A stretch of DNA of 64,000 bases from Rusavskia elegans (lineage: Eukaryota > Ascomycota > Lecanoromycetes > Teloschistales > Teloschistaceae), in the NCBI GenBank assembly GCA_011316305.1, contig SAUG01000012.1, positions 890,867 to 954,866 on the forward strand, read 5' to 3'. The position numbers and the translations under genes are program-made. Below the pieces are notes generated by a model that did not search any database, was not told where the DNA came from, and saw only the letters and a program-made list of their open reading frames with translations. Below are positions 8,989 to 20,153 of the stretch, in pieces; within the stretch, counting starts at the first letter, position 1; every line of letters starts with the position of its first letter.

Positions 8989-11193
8989 ATGACCACCGCT
9001 ATGAGCAAGCGCACTCAAATGCGCAATGAAAGAGCCCTGCAGGACTTGGTCAAAATGGTGCCAGGGAACGACAGATGTGCTGATTGCGAAGCGCGTAATC
9101 CAGGTACGTTCATTGCCTCTTCATGACCCACCTACTGACAACTTTCTCTCAGGTTGGGCCAGCTGGAGCGTACGTCCGCGTCTTGCACCCAGCTCCTCAT
9201 TCGGAGCTGCTTCGCCAATGCTAACTTTGTCAATTCGCTAGTTGGGCATCTTTCTGTGCATGCGATGTGCTTCCCTCCACCGCAAGCTCGGTACCCATAT
9301 CTCAAAAGTTAAATCCTTGAGTATGGACAGCTGGACCAACGATCAAGTCGAAGTCAGTGGTCCATATCTCGTTTCCTCAAGTCGCCTTCCTGACTTTATT
9401 ATCAGAGCATGCGACGCAACGGCAATCTTATGTCTAACAAAATCTACAACCCACGCAATTCGAAACCGTCAGTTCCTCTCGATGTCGATCAAGTGGACTC
9501 CGCGCTGGAAAGGTTCATAAGGCAGAAGTACGATCAGCAGAGCTTTTCTGGAGCTAGTGCCCTGCGTCCAGCGGTTCGCCAGGACACCGGTAGCACTCGC
9601 AGCTCGGATGACCAGCCACCACCACTTCCACCTAAGCCTGGGAAGCGCTTCAATTTTGGCCTGCGATCCGTCTCATCTGCGCTGCCCACGACTAAGCACT
9701 CACAAATATCTCCTCCCACTTCTCCAGATGCCACCAATGCCTACCCGCCGTCGCCACCGTTACGGGTCAACAAACAGTCCAGAGTATTTGGTACAAATGT
9801 TGGAGGAGGCGGGGAGAATATGGAGTCGAAGCTGGCGACTTTACGAGATATGGGCTTTGCGGATGAGAAACGGAATTCGGCCATCTTGAAGGGCCTGAAC
9901 GGAAACCTCGAACGTACCATTGAAACGATCGTCCGTCTTGGCGACAGCAATACACCCAACTCAAGACCAAGGTCTCCAGCCAGAGCAAGACAAGTGGCTG
10001 TAAGCCAGCCAATAAGCATGAGTCATCCATTTGCCAGCGTTGGAGTAGAGCCCCCTCAGCCCGCTGCGATTGGTTTAACAGTGACTTCTTCGGCAGCGTC
10101 GTCGATAGCCCCGAAAGAGACACCACCGTTGCCATCCTTACCGTCCGATAGAAATGGCCATGAAGATCGACTTCCTCCTACGCAGTCCTATAATCCTTTC
10201 GAGACTTCGACTTCACGATCAGATACTTGGCCGTTGGAGAAAACACTCGAGAATATGCAGCTATCGCAGCCTCCACAGCAACAGCAACCCCTGTTTCCAA
10301 ACGCAACCGGAGGATACCCAATCCAGCCCCAGCATATTGAAGCAAGCAGGTTTCAGCAATCCATGACTCCCCCAGTACCACAACTACATCAACATTTACG
10401 TTCCAACCCTTACGCCCAGCAAATGTCCAGTGCCAATCATGACTACAACCTGTTCTTCCAGTCTTCGCAGCAAGCGCCTCCAGCTCCTCAATGCTTCTAT
10501 GATTACAGTAATCAGCCTCCACCAACGAGCAACACTGCATATAATCCTTTTTACACAACACAACCGCCAAACCATTTATATACCCATTTATATACCCATG
10601 ACAACATGTTGCAGTCACCTCAGACCTTCCCACCACAGCAGACGCCTCAGCACCAGCAGTCCTACATGACAATCCAGAGCCAGTCCCTGCCACCAAACGA
10701 TCAGCATCAGGTGAACCCATTGCAACAACCTCTAATCACTCAAATGCACCCACAACACCAACAGCTTCCGCCACCGAGCCAATATCAGCCGCAACCACTC
10801 CAAGCACAACCGACAGGTCGATTCGACAAATCAAGCATTTTAGCGCTGTATAACTATCCTCATCTGGCTCCCCCACCTCTTCCTAACAGCAACGTCACGT
10901 CGGAGAACCAGGCGCCGCCCATAGAATCTTCAGCCCCACAACCATCGACCCCGAACCCTAGGACACTAAGTCAACGAAGCGTGACGATGCCAGCTCAGCT
11001 CGCATCCGGCAGTCGAAACCCTTTCCACACCGCGAATCCGAATAGCACAGTGGTCTCATCCAATACCATACCCGCAATACCGTCCGGCCTCAGCCGACAT
11101 GTCAGTCAGGAGAGTGTAGATATTGGGGGCTATCAGAGCGGTAGGCATAGTCCGGACGCCTTTGCTAGCCTGAGTGCTAGGTTTGTACGATAG
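8989..11193 (+). CDS. ArfGAP with UBA domain and NPF motifs
   Basis: Four exons, 8989-9103, 9153-9169, 9242-9352 and 9406-11193, giving 676 residues. The ArfGAP zinc finger is C30-x2-C33-x16-C50-x2-C53, followed by SLHRKLGTHIS with the catalytic arginine finger at Arg58. The finger is complete only when the 17-nt second exon is included. A UBA domain lies near residues 219-262 (KLATLRDMGFADEK). The rest is Pro/Gln-rich and disordered with three NPF tripeptides (near residues 343, 461 and 619), which bind EH domains of endocytic adaptors. Known relatives (yeast Gts1/Age-type, animal SMAP) stimulate GTP hydrolysis by Arf and act in vesicle traffic; role here is inferred. Confidence 0.87.
9153..9169 (+). 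other. 17-nt microexon of the ArfGAP gene
   Basis: Flanked by CTCTCAG acceptor and GTACGT donor. It adds WASWS inside the zinc finger and gives the spacing C-x2-C-x16-C-x2-C. Skipping it would shift the frame. Confidence 0.75.
10575..10600 (+). repeat. Short tandem repeat within ArfGAP coding sequence
   Basis: A 12-nt unit, TTTATATACCCA, is repeated in tandem and encodes LYTHLYTH in the disordered region. Length is a multiple of three, so copy-number change would keep the frame. Confidence 0.6.
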
Positions 11194-12185
11194 CATGTAA
11201 TGATAATTTCGAATGAAGCAACGTTTCTGCCTGTTGTCGACAATGATCTCTTACATGTGCCTTAGTATCGACCATGATAGCGATCTAATTGTCGCAGTGG
11301 CCGCAACAGTATTTGCTAGTCTGCTGTTCGCTGAGGGTGGCCGTTATTACTACAGCTACATCAGGCTTCAACAACGTGCAACCAAAGTGACCGGGCTCAA
11401 GATTTAGTAGGTAGAATGAGTCCGTATGCTCATCCAGATCTCTGGTTTTAAGGTTCAGTAATGTCTCTTGGATCGAACTTTGCCAGCAAAATCTTGTGGA
11501 TAAGTGAAGATACGGCTGGGCGAAGAGTCAGATGCCGATGGTTTGACCGTAGCCACCTGCTAACTGAAGGAACCGAACAACGAACAAGCCTGAAAGCCCC
11601 ATCTTCTTTGGGTAATTCGACGCAGCAAAGTATCGGAGATACAACATCGATGGGGTATTTACAAGATGTCGTCGAATCAAAATTGTGCTTCATTTATGCA
11701 CTGCATAATTAGTCATTAAGGTGAGTAGTCAAATACCTTAGTCAGCTGAGTTAGCGTAATAAGTACTGCGTTGTCACTGTCGACTCTCTATCTCTTGCCC
11801 GTCACCCATCATTGAAGAAATATCAATGATTTGCTGCTCCATTAATTCATTTTGTTTCATGGGGTGTCTTCCGATACAGAAGATGTACATGACACCAGAA
11901 GCAAGCGTCTCGATGCATAAATTCATTGGTTCCCACCCTGGTCAGAAAGCCTCCAGGCATGCTCAATGCGAGGCGTCCACACGAGGCTGGCGATGGGGGC
12001 GAGGCTGTTCGCGACACTGCCTGGTCCCCATCAATCTTCCACGACCTGCATAACGGCTTTCTTCAACACGACAACCTATTCCTCCGACGTGAAGCCTGTA
12101 ACGGGTTCTTCTATCGGAAGTATCGCTGTATCCTCCATTCATTTTTATTTACGCTGCGATTGATTTGATTATCTGGTGAAGTACC
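11194..12185. other. intergenic, no gene recognised
   Basis: About 1 kb between two plus-strand genes. It contains the 3' flank of the ArfGAP gene and the promoter and leader of the 1058-residue gene. Frames of 60-83 codons are present without similarity to anything I know. Confidence 0.4.
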
Positions 12186-15100
12186 ATGACTTCGTTCAGC
12201 AAGTTCATCCCTGGCATTGCAAGCGGCTCCCTGGAGATAGCACCTGCTCTTGCCAACCTCAATTTCGACTTTGCTCTGTGGAAAGTTGCTGCGCCAAAAG
12301 AGTTTGAAGGTGTCGGCTCAGCGCTATCCACTTCCCGACGGGATGACGCGGAAAGAGGCATGCTTCACACAATCGCTCGCAAACTCGGTGCGTTGTTCGA
12401 GAGGAAGTTACCCTCGACACCTGGCTTGACGAGGGCATATGGGACCCGAGCTTCGGAGATAGCACAGGCCTTGTCGTTAGATGAACAAGGTCGCAAGAGC
12501 TATGGCGTTTTTGCCAGTCGAGCTGGCGCGGACGCCACCAGTCTGTGGGCTGCAGCGACATCGGGGACGAGTGCCATCTCGGTTCACTTACTCGCCTGCA
12601 TGCTGGCTCGGATATGGGATGCTCCTGAGGCTACATCAATATGGGTCGAGATTGTCAAGAGACGCAAGGAAGAGGTGGTTGCAGAATTCGATGAGACCGA
12701 CATCGCTCATTTGGCCACATTCAACGCCGCCCAACAAGATCTGCCGCGAGCCCAGATTGCCGAGTGGGACGACAGCGCACGAGCTTGGTTGCGAGTCGCT
12801 GATGGCGTAAAAAAGAAGCAGCAGAAACAGCTAATGCTGATCCTGGACAATGTCCAAGTTCCGGTCAATGCAAAGACTGACACGTATGAGAGTGTGATGG
12901 AAGCCTGGAGCAATGCCTTGACCCAGGTGGAGGCTTTGGTCCAAGGCATCTCGCAGCAGGCCAGAAGTGGTGATATCCTTCTCGCACTTTCCTCCTGGCA
13001 CCTGTTCCCCAATCTCACAGTGGTGACACCGTCGATGGCCCATGTACGCCAAAATGATCCGGTCTTCGGGTCGGGCGGTGTATTGACAATTGGACTTCAA
13101 GCCCCAACTAATCAGGAGAAAGGAGTCCACTGGTCTCTGCCTCTAGCATATCTCCGCCACTATGGAGCACCTGTCGTGTCAGCGCGATCAATTCGTAGTG
13201 GACTGCGTTCACGCCTTTCGCTCCAAGAGCTTCTACAAGCTACTCTTGGCTCCTTACTCCAAAGCTGGGGTGCAGCAGGGCAAGATACATTTCGGTCGCT
13301 AAGATGGTTATCGTCCATGTACCACCTGTTACTCGAGGGGGCGAAGCTTGGCAACGACAAAGCAGCAGTTCTGACAGGAGGCGCCGCTGAGCATTCATGG
13401 TTGGCGCTTCTCTCCGAGGCAGCGAATCTGTACATGGTTTCTGAGGGCCTTGAGCGTCAGCACAACAACAAGCTAATCTCTTTAGGTCGCAAACATGGCA
13501 AAACTTTTCTTGGAACGCCATCTGCACCTATTTTTGGATTGCTGGAACGTGGCAGCTTCATAAAGATGATGGCCATTGAAGAAGAGCGGATCGAATTGCT
13601 ACGGAAGGTTGGCAAGAACATGGCAGAGCAGATGGGGATTGACAGTTCCCAGATCTTTATCAGATACAAGCATGAGCTTTCGGAAGACTCTTGGGTCTAC
13701 GAATACGCTACCGCACTCCCATACAACACCAGTAGGAAAAGAAAAGCTGATGGCACATCGTGTTCAATCCAATCACATCATCGTTGGCTGTATTCTGGGG
13801 GCGACCCAAGAATCGACCAATCAGTGCGTGAGTTGAATCAAAATTATCGTAACGCAACTGGCAACAGCATGGAAGGTGTGATTGAACAACAGTACGCCCA
13901 ATCTGGAGATGTATATCGCTCAGTAGGTGGAAGCGCTGCAACTACAGACCAGGTAAAGGACTCTCACGAATATGAGCGGAGACAAGCCATACTAAACGCA
14001 GCCGGAGAATCTGTCTCCAAGCGTGGGGACCAGCTCACTGTGGTTCGTCTCGCGGCGGATGGGGGCATCTCTTGGTGTCGTGCTGATAATGGTCATCGCT
14101 CTCACTCTCCGCCTTGGCACAACTTCGCTTTCGGTGCCGTCGACGATGCAGCATTGTTCGTCAACCACAAAAACAAGCCACTTGTCGATGTAGTCCTGAC
14201 GTCGGATGAGAGTGCTACGTTACTGTATTCAATCTTTGAGGGCTACTCGATCGACAAGCTCATGGTGGCTTCTGAGCTGGAACGTAGCTTGCGGTTCGCT
14301 CGAGTGGATGTCGACCCGCATCTGAAGTCCCTCAAAGCTATTTCAACAGCTGCTACGATGTTCAGACATTTCCCGTACGCTTCAGTAGACGTTCGGATCT
14401 TGCAGCGGGGTTTATACAATGCGTCGTGGATTCGAAGCTGTATTGGCGCACAAGAATATCAGGCGGTCCTGAATCCGCTTGATAAAAGACACTTATCGTT
14501 GCAGTCGTACGCACTCAGCAAGCAACAGACAACTCTGAACGAGCAGCGCCAGATACACGAGCCGTTACCATCTCTAGACGGGCTGCACGGAACACCTGCG
14601 GTATTATTGCCCTACGCGCTAAGCAAGGAGCAGGCCTTCGCGTGTCTGGCAATGTTTGAATCAGGCCAGCACGATATCGACCCAAGCCAGCTGATCGATG
14701 TGATGGCTATGTCCAGTGGAGACTCAATATACGTCAGTGCAGCCCTGCTAACGGACCCCTACGACGAGACCCAACCCGGAGACATCAGAGGTGTCATGGG
14801 CAACATTGGTCGACCAGGCATCACTTTCCTTGTCCCTCCGAAAAAACCCCTGATCAAAGAAGTATCTATTGACGAATGGCCCCTCATCGAACGCCATGAG
14901 TTCGATGGGTGTCTCTCTGATCATTTCCAGAATACTTCGCTTCATCTTTCTTTCACCACTGCTGAAACGCCTATAAACATCGGATTCTCAGGAGGTCAAG
15001 ATCTCGAAGCTTGCATCCTTGAAACCCTGTTCTCGGTATATGAATGTGGAAGATGGATAGCAGACTTGAATGTATCTAATCTGACAACGGCCAAAAGGCT

Positions 15101-15362
15101 GTCCAGATTGTGTGGGTGCACCACAGCTGGTAGCTGGCATTCAAACATGACCTGCATTGACAGCTGGCTTGGCCTCGTGGATGCTCCCGAAGACAAGGTC
15201 TCATTGGTCAGAGCGCATGGCAATTGGCAAGCTCGGCTTGCGGCTTCGTCAATCAGTCTTGCTTTGGGTTATAGTACCATACTGCTTCCCAGTGATGTCT
15301 GCTGGCAATGCTTCGATCGAGAAACAAGGGTGTATAAAACCCATATCATGGCGATAGGCTAG
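12186..15362 (+). CDS. Large conserved-looking fungal protein of unknown function
   Basis: Single exon of 1058 residues, the longest plus-strand frame in the window, with balanced amino-acid composition and no low complexity, so it is certainly coding. It starts MTSFSKFIPGIASGSLEIAP. There are no clear membrane segments or signal peptide. Features: a helical N-terminal half (ALSTSRRDDAERGMLHTIAR, LLQATLGSLLQSWGAAG, HSWLALLSEAANLYMVSEGL), a central basic RKRKADG, and a C-terminal half with FRHFPYASVDVRILQRGLYN. I recall similar uncharacterised proteins in Pezizomycotina but no domain name or function. No catalytic motif is visible. Confidence 0.8.
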   Translation: MTSFSKFIPGIASGSLEIAPALANLNFDFALWKVAAPKEFEGVGSALSTSRRDDAERGMLHTIARKLGALFERKLPSTPGLTRAYGTRASEIAQALSLDEQGRKSYGVFASRAGADATSLWAAATSGTSAISVHLLACMLARIWDAPEATSIWVEIVKRRKEEVVAEFDETDIAHLATFNAAQQDLPRAQIAEWDDSARAWLRVADGVKKKQQKQLMLILDNVQVPVNAKTDTYESVMEAWSNALTQVEALVQGISQQARSGDILLALSSWHLFPNLTVVTPSMAHVRQNDPVFGSGGVLTIGLQAPTNQEKGVHWSLPLAYLRHYGAPVVSARSIRSGLRSRLSLQELLQATLGSLLQSWGAAGQDTFRSLRWLSSMYHLLLEGAKLGNDKAAVLTGGAAEHSWLALLSEAANLYMVSEGLERQHNNKLISLGRKHGKTFLGTPSAPIFGLLERGSFIKMMAIEEERIELLRKVGKNMAEQMGIDSSQIFIRYKHELSEDSWVYEYATALPYNTSRKRKADGTSCSIQSHHRWLYSGGDPRIDQSVRELNQNYRNATGNSMEGVIEQQYAQSGDVYRSVGGSAATTDQVKDSHEYERRQAILNAAGESVSKRGDQLTVVRLAADGGISWCRADNGHRSHSPPWHNFAFGAVDDAALFVNHKNKPLVDVVLTSDESATLLYSIFEGYSIDKLMVASELERSLRFARVDVDPHLKSLKAISTAATMFRHFPYASVDVRILQRGLYNASWIRSCIGAQEYQAVLNPLDKRHLSLQSYALSKQQTTLNEQRQIHEPLPSLDGLHGTPAVLLPYALSKEQAFACLAMFESGQHDIDPSQLIDVMAMSSGDSIYVSAALLTDPYDETQPGDIRGVMGNIGRPGITFLVPPKKPLIKEVSIDEWPLIERHEFDGCLSDHFQNTSLHLSFTTAETPINIGFSGGQDLEACILETLFSVYECGRWIADLNVSNLTTAKRLSRLCGCTTAGSWHSNMTCIDSWLGLVDAPEDKVSLVRAHGNWQARLAASSISLALGYSTILLPSDVCWQCFDRETRVYKTHIMAIG

Positions 15363-16807
15363 GTGGACGAGTCCTGATGGTAGATGGTTTGAGATTCAAC
15401 GTCGACCGTTAATTGCTATCGATTCAATTAATAATGAAGACACCGACTCTCCTGGTGGATTACTAGAACTTCTTCCAAGGTTCTAATTCAGCCAACGTGG
15501 TTTATGCCTCAAGTGGAGCCGAATTATTCATGAACTAACTATGATCAAAGAATCTCTGATGGCACTTTGACCGTCCATCACTCTTTCATTGATATGCCAA
15601 CTTTCTTCAAAAGTTGAGATGTCTGTATTATCACACCGTTTGCCTCTGTTGTTGACCCCGGTCTAACCCTATCTTTCTTCAGACAACTCAAAGAGCCACC
15701 GCCTAACATCAATCATTCCTACCTGATCTATCATCAATACCTTTTTGCGAGCTTATGGCCTTGCCGAAGTTTACAACTTCTCCCATGACTACTTCATCAA
15801 ATCCTATGGTTATGGCTCCTGTTCCTCCTTTATCTACATCCATGTTGATGTAAGCGCAGAAGCCGATTTTACAAAATTTGCGGTATCGATGAATGATCGA
15901 GTACAAAAATGATATTGGCAACGCTGCAGGAAGCAATGCTTGTTTATCTCTTGCGGAAAACAGAGGGTCCAGACTCTTACACAAATGAACATTGACAATA
16001 GCATACCGTGGTAGGTGGAGCCACTGCTTAATACTTAAGCTGGGATCCAGCACTTGTAAGAGCAAGTGGCAACCCATTCACTCGTCCAATCTCAATCGTT
16101 GCTCCAGCGAGCCCTACTCTGTTTTGAGATATATGTTGGAACGTTCAAAGATTCCTCGTCCCCTTCAGTCCTTTTGGCTGGGTACTTCCCTGGTACCCCA
16201 GTTCCCATCCTCTAGCGAAGCAGCATAAGCCAATTTTTTTAGTGGAATTTTCGTCACATTATTCTCCATCATCATGATCCTGTTTGCGCGGTGGTGGAGA
16301 CTGTATCTCAAGTATGTGCAGGAAAATTCTTGTAGATTGTTTCATTCCTTTCTGTCGTGCGCACAACAACTTCCGCAGTCTTTTGTCTCATGGTTCTCCT
16401 GCCCGATCCCATTATTCTCAATTTCACGGGGGCTCATCACAAAACACTCATTACCCAGACTTGACAGATTAGCTAGGCACAGTGAGAAATTATGGGCTTT
16501 CATATCGTTGCCGTTGTCATTTTCCGTTTGGATCTCCGGTGTAACATGTATTTATATCGTGTCAGAGGTCTCTTCCTCGACACATTTTCGTATGTGTCGA
16601 GGGGCCTCCAAGGTTGTCACTATGGAATACTTTTCCCAACACGTTTACCTGTTCATCAGGCGAACTAAAGCGTACATCCATGCTGATCTCCTCGTTCTTT
16701 CTCTTTTTCTATACCCCGGGTTCCTCGCGAGTCGATCATGAGCTTCTCCCCTCTTCTTCTGTCAGCAAAAAAGCATCTAGCCACAGCCCATATCTCTCAG
16801 CATAAAG
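15363..16807. other. intergenic, no gene recognised
   Basis: 1.4 kb of relatively AT-rich sequence between two plus-strand genes. Frames on both strands (to 155 codons at 16274-16741) have scattered Cys/Ser/Phe composition typical of chance frames in pyrimidine-rich DNA. Part is probably the promoter of the gene at 16808. Confidence 0.4.
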
Positions 16808-18286
16808 ATGCCTCCACTCCAACCCAATAACTTCACAAACATATCAAAAACTAACATCCTCGACGTCTCAAGACCAGGACGACGTACCCGCTCAAGGAAA
16901 TCCCAGAATTCGAACGCCCCATCCCCAGCACAGATTTCAACATCCAACATCATCGACGCACCAAACACACCGCGCAAGACTCGAAGAGGCACCATCCCCG
17001 CAAGCCCAGTCGTGAGAACGACTTCAACCAGACAAGAGACCCGTCACGATCCCCTCACCAGGAAAGATCGAGCCGCGCGTCTTCAGCGTACCACGGGGGG
17101 CAGATTTGCGAAGACAAAATCGAAAAGCAACGCGAAAGAGACGAAACGGGATGCCGAAGATGAGGAAGACACGCAAGATGATGAGGATCCGCTATCGCAG
17201 ATAAATGACATTCGATCAAAGCGAGCAAGTACCAAGACTCTGGGGGAATCTGATGGCAATGCTTTACGAACGGGGTATAAAGATCCTACAGCCCATCAGA
17301 TGTTGAAACCTCATGAAGAATCATTCACGGATGTCGATATGGTCGTGGACAGACAGGAGAACACACGTGGAATCATCGTCCAGCAGGGAGATATAGCAGA
17401 TGGCACCGCAGCGACACGAACACCATATCAAGGTCCCACAGCCCATCAAATGCTGAAAGCTCTCGAAGAATCAATCGCAGATGCAATGGATGTAAGCATG
17501 GACGGCGGAACCATTGAGCGTGGAAACGCAGGCAACAATACCGCATCGGCAAGGCCAACTCGAGCAGAAAGTCCGGTATCAGACGACGATGACGACCAGC
17601 CATCAACACGAGGAAGAACCCAACCCTCCCGTGGCACCTCGCCTAAGCCAACAACCCCCTCCCAAAGCAAACGAATCCTAACCTACCCCAACGGACCCAA
17701 CATGCCACCACTAATCACCTACATCCACACCCCTCCACTACCACGACCTCAACCACGCAGCCCATCTCCGCGACCAAAATATAACATCCGTATCGCCCCG
17801 CCATCAAATACAATACACATACCTCTCCCTCTAGCGCCCACCGCCTCTCGGCCCGGCCTGGTGCTCCAGTCGCCATCCCGATCGCAGTCCCCGCCTTCCA
17901 GCCCCGTCGATCAGTGGAATCACCAGCCGCCTGGTTTCGACTCGCTGGTGCCGAGGGGGGGCGGGTATCGGAGTGGTAGTATAGAGCGGTGGCCGAATTT
18001 GCCGGATCGAATGGTGGAGAGGATGAGGAAGGGGGGCTTGGAGGTTAGGGGGGAGGAGATTGTTGTTCGGGCGGAGGAGGAGGAAGAAGGACAGGATGAT
18101 GGGGAAGAAGAGAGTGGTGATGGTGATAGGGGAGGAGGGAGCGGAGCGGATGATGTTGGGCTGGATGAAGGTGGGGAGGGGGTGGGGGTTCTTGGAACTG
18201 TGAGACAGTGGAGTGAAGTTAGTTCGGTTGGAGATCCAGTGGATACAACCATGTCGGAGTTGGATAGTCTTCTTGAGGGGTATTGA
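16808..18286 (+). CDS. Disordered basic/acidic protein with internal repeat
   Basis: Single exon, 492 residues. Almost entirely low complexity: basic Arg/Lys/Thr-rich first 120 residues (RPGRRTRSRKSQNSN), an acidic cluster DAEDEEDTQDDEDPLSQI, a Pro/Ser-rich middle, and a Gly/Glu-rich acidic tail (near EEEEEGQDDGEEESGDGDRG). A module beginning PTAHQMLK is repeated about 50 residues apart (DNA near 17284 and 17437): DPTAHQMLKPHEES versus GPTAHQMLKALEES, each followed by acidic residues ending in MVVD or MDVS. This conserved-looking helix could be a short binding motif. No known domain; composition suggests a nuclear protein. Confidence 0.6.
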   Translation: MPPLQPNNFTNISKTNILDVSRPGRRTRSRKSQNSNAPSPAQISTSNIIDAPNTPRKTRRGTIPASPVVRTTSTRQETRHDPLTRKDRAARLQRTTGGRFAKTKSKSNAKETKRDAEDEEDTQDDEDPLSQINDIRSKRASTKTLGESDGNALRTGYKDPTAHQMLKPHEESFTDVDMVVDRQENTRGIIVQQGDIADGTAATRTPYQGPTAHQMLKALEESIADAMDVSMDGGTIERGNAGNNTASARPTRAESPVSDDDDDQPSTRGRTQPSRGTSPKPTTPSQSKRILTYPNGPNMPPLITYIHTPPLPRPQPRSPSPRPKYNIRIAPPSNTIHIPLPLAPTASRPGLVLQSPSRSQSPPSSPVDQWNHQPPGFDSLVPRGGGYRSGSIERWPNLPDRMVERMRKGGLEVRGEEIVVRAEEEEEGQDDGEEESGDGDRGGGSGADDVGLDEGGEGVGVLGTVRQWSEVSSVGDPVDTTMSELDSLLEGY

Positions 18287-19095
18287 GTTGGGTGATTGAT
18301 GCCCATTGATCCGTACAGACAGGGGAAGGTGGATTTAAGCTTGGATGAATTAGATGGCATGGCACAGGGGTGTCGCTAGGAGAAGAACTGCGAAGCCAGA
18401 ACATGGCTACATAAGAAATGTAAGGTAGACGTTCAAGACTAGCATAATTAAATGCAGCTTCCGACAATTGCCATCGTACTATAGTTAATACTTCATGTGA
18501 GAACTTACAACGATATAGCGATGGTGCTTTCCCGGCTGGAATTTCAGAGGGTAGAAACCTGTGACCACCATACCTTCCTCTATTGACTGTATCATTGTCA
18601 AGAGGAAACTGATATGCAGAAGTTACCTCGTATCTAGAGAACCTTGGGTTTGCTTCTGGACAGATGTACTCGTCCCTGAGTCTCTGTGTAATATACGATC
18701 CTTTTCCACACGATACTCTAGTAAACTTCGACATCGATCTTTGTGGGCTCCAAAAGGGAAAAGGTAGTTTGCCAGATAGGCAGTGTGAGGACTCGCCTTT
18801 CGATGAGCTCTCATCCTCTTACTTATGGCTGTGATATCTTCGCAATATAGGTAACAAGCTTTTCAGCTATGCTGAGTTCCCAAACCAAACGCTATATGCG
18901 TCGATGAGCAGATGAAGACAGACCACCCGTCGTCGCTTATATTGGGAACGATAACTTCTGCCACAGGGTGCCTTTGAGCTCCAGCCGATACCATTTGGCG
19001 ATCAAGCGCAAGGTCCAGGGTTCTCGTATTTATGATAAGTAGACATGGATGCGATCAGCCAACCTTTCCTGCGGTCGGTGTTCCAGGGTACCTAG
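18287..19095. other. intergenic, possible missing 5' exon
   Basis: No gene recognised. The peptidase-like frame starting at 19096 has no start codon, so a first exon may lie here. I found no short frame with a signal peptide joined to a good donor. An ATG at 19045 is in the right frame but is stopped by TAG at 19093. Confidence 0.35.
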
Positions 19096-19857
19096 AGAGG
19101 TCATGAGGCTGATGCTCCATTATCCCACGATTGCTTTCCACTGGCAGCTCGTCTTACATTCCCCGAGCTTCTTACTCAAGTCCGGCAAGCTATTCAGCTA
19201 GTTCTTCAAGACCTACAGTACGGTGTAGCCTCTCGTCACGGCTATCGTGCCTTCTTCAAATCCAACGCACACCTGCTCTTTGTGCAAGAGGTTTTTCAGA
19301 CCATCACCGCAGGCCATGATCTGCAGGGCCGACGACCGGTGATCCAGTGTCTAAATACTGCCGAGCAAGCGCCGACGAAACCAAGTGCATACAGCATGAT
19401 GTGCGAGCCACGAGAAGGACACGAGCTGGTCCGAGCAAGGGGTTGGCGGTCTCAAGGCTTACTGGCGCTATGCCCGGACTTCTGGACGCATCCAGCGTTC
19501 CCCAACGGCACTGACGATTGCCCGCTTATCGCCGGTAGAAGAGGGTTTCAGAGGTTTGCGAAGAATGAGGATGGTTCGGCCTTAACGGATACGCAGTTTG
19601 GCATCTTGATACGTGAGTTGGTTCAGATGTATAATCCTTTGGATGAAGGACCGGAGGAAGGCAGCGTCAATGGCGCGAATGAGGGTTTGGAGTTGAGCAG
19701 GGAGCAAAGCATACAGAATGCGGGTAATTGGGCTCTCTATGCTGCATGTAAGCTCCATGCTCCTTGTGTCTTTCCTTAGGGACTCATTGCTGACAAATGT
19801 ACAGCTGTGAGAGCTGGGTGTACGAGGTTCCCACCTATCACGAGGCTAGGAACATAG
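19096..19857 (+). CDS. Secreted metallopeptidase-like protein, 5' end unresolved, zinc motif degenerate
   Basis: Two exons visible, 19096-19747 and 19805-19857, joined across a canonical 57-nt intron (GTAAGC..ACAG), 234 residues without a start. Key stretches are GVASRHGYRAFFKSNAHLL, GLLALCPDFW, NAGNWALYAASVRAGCTRFP and ILIRELVQMYNPLDEG. The pattern, including paired cysteines and the ending seen only after splicing, resembles a family of fungal secreted proteins with an M35-like fold. In active peptidases the last-quoted helix carries HExxH; here it reads RELVQ, so zinc binding and proteolysis are probably lost. The frame is intact over 217 codons, so either it is a pseudo-enzyme with an unseen first exon or a decaying gene. 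The family call is from memory and moderate. Confidence 0.5.
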
Positions 19858-20153
19858 AGTAAGAGAAACAATACCCAGATCAGGAGGGTCTTGTCGAGTG
19901 TACTCTACTCTGGCTGCACTGGACGATTGTAGATGTCGATACACGGATCAGGGACGCAGTACAGAGTACGGGGTAAAATGCCAAGACTTACATACACGTC
20001 CTGAGCCTCGGTCCCCGGATTCACCAAACCCCACATTGAAACCTCGAAGTAGACGTCCAGTCTTGGTGCACGATGTAGATGACAACTTCTACACTTCTAG
20101 CCTGTGAAGAGCGCGTTGTTCGACTACAGCCCTCTATCTCGTCAACATCCAAT

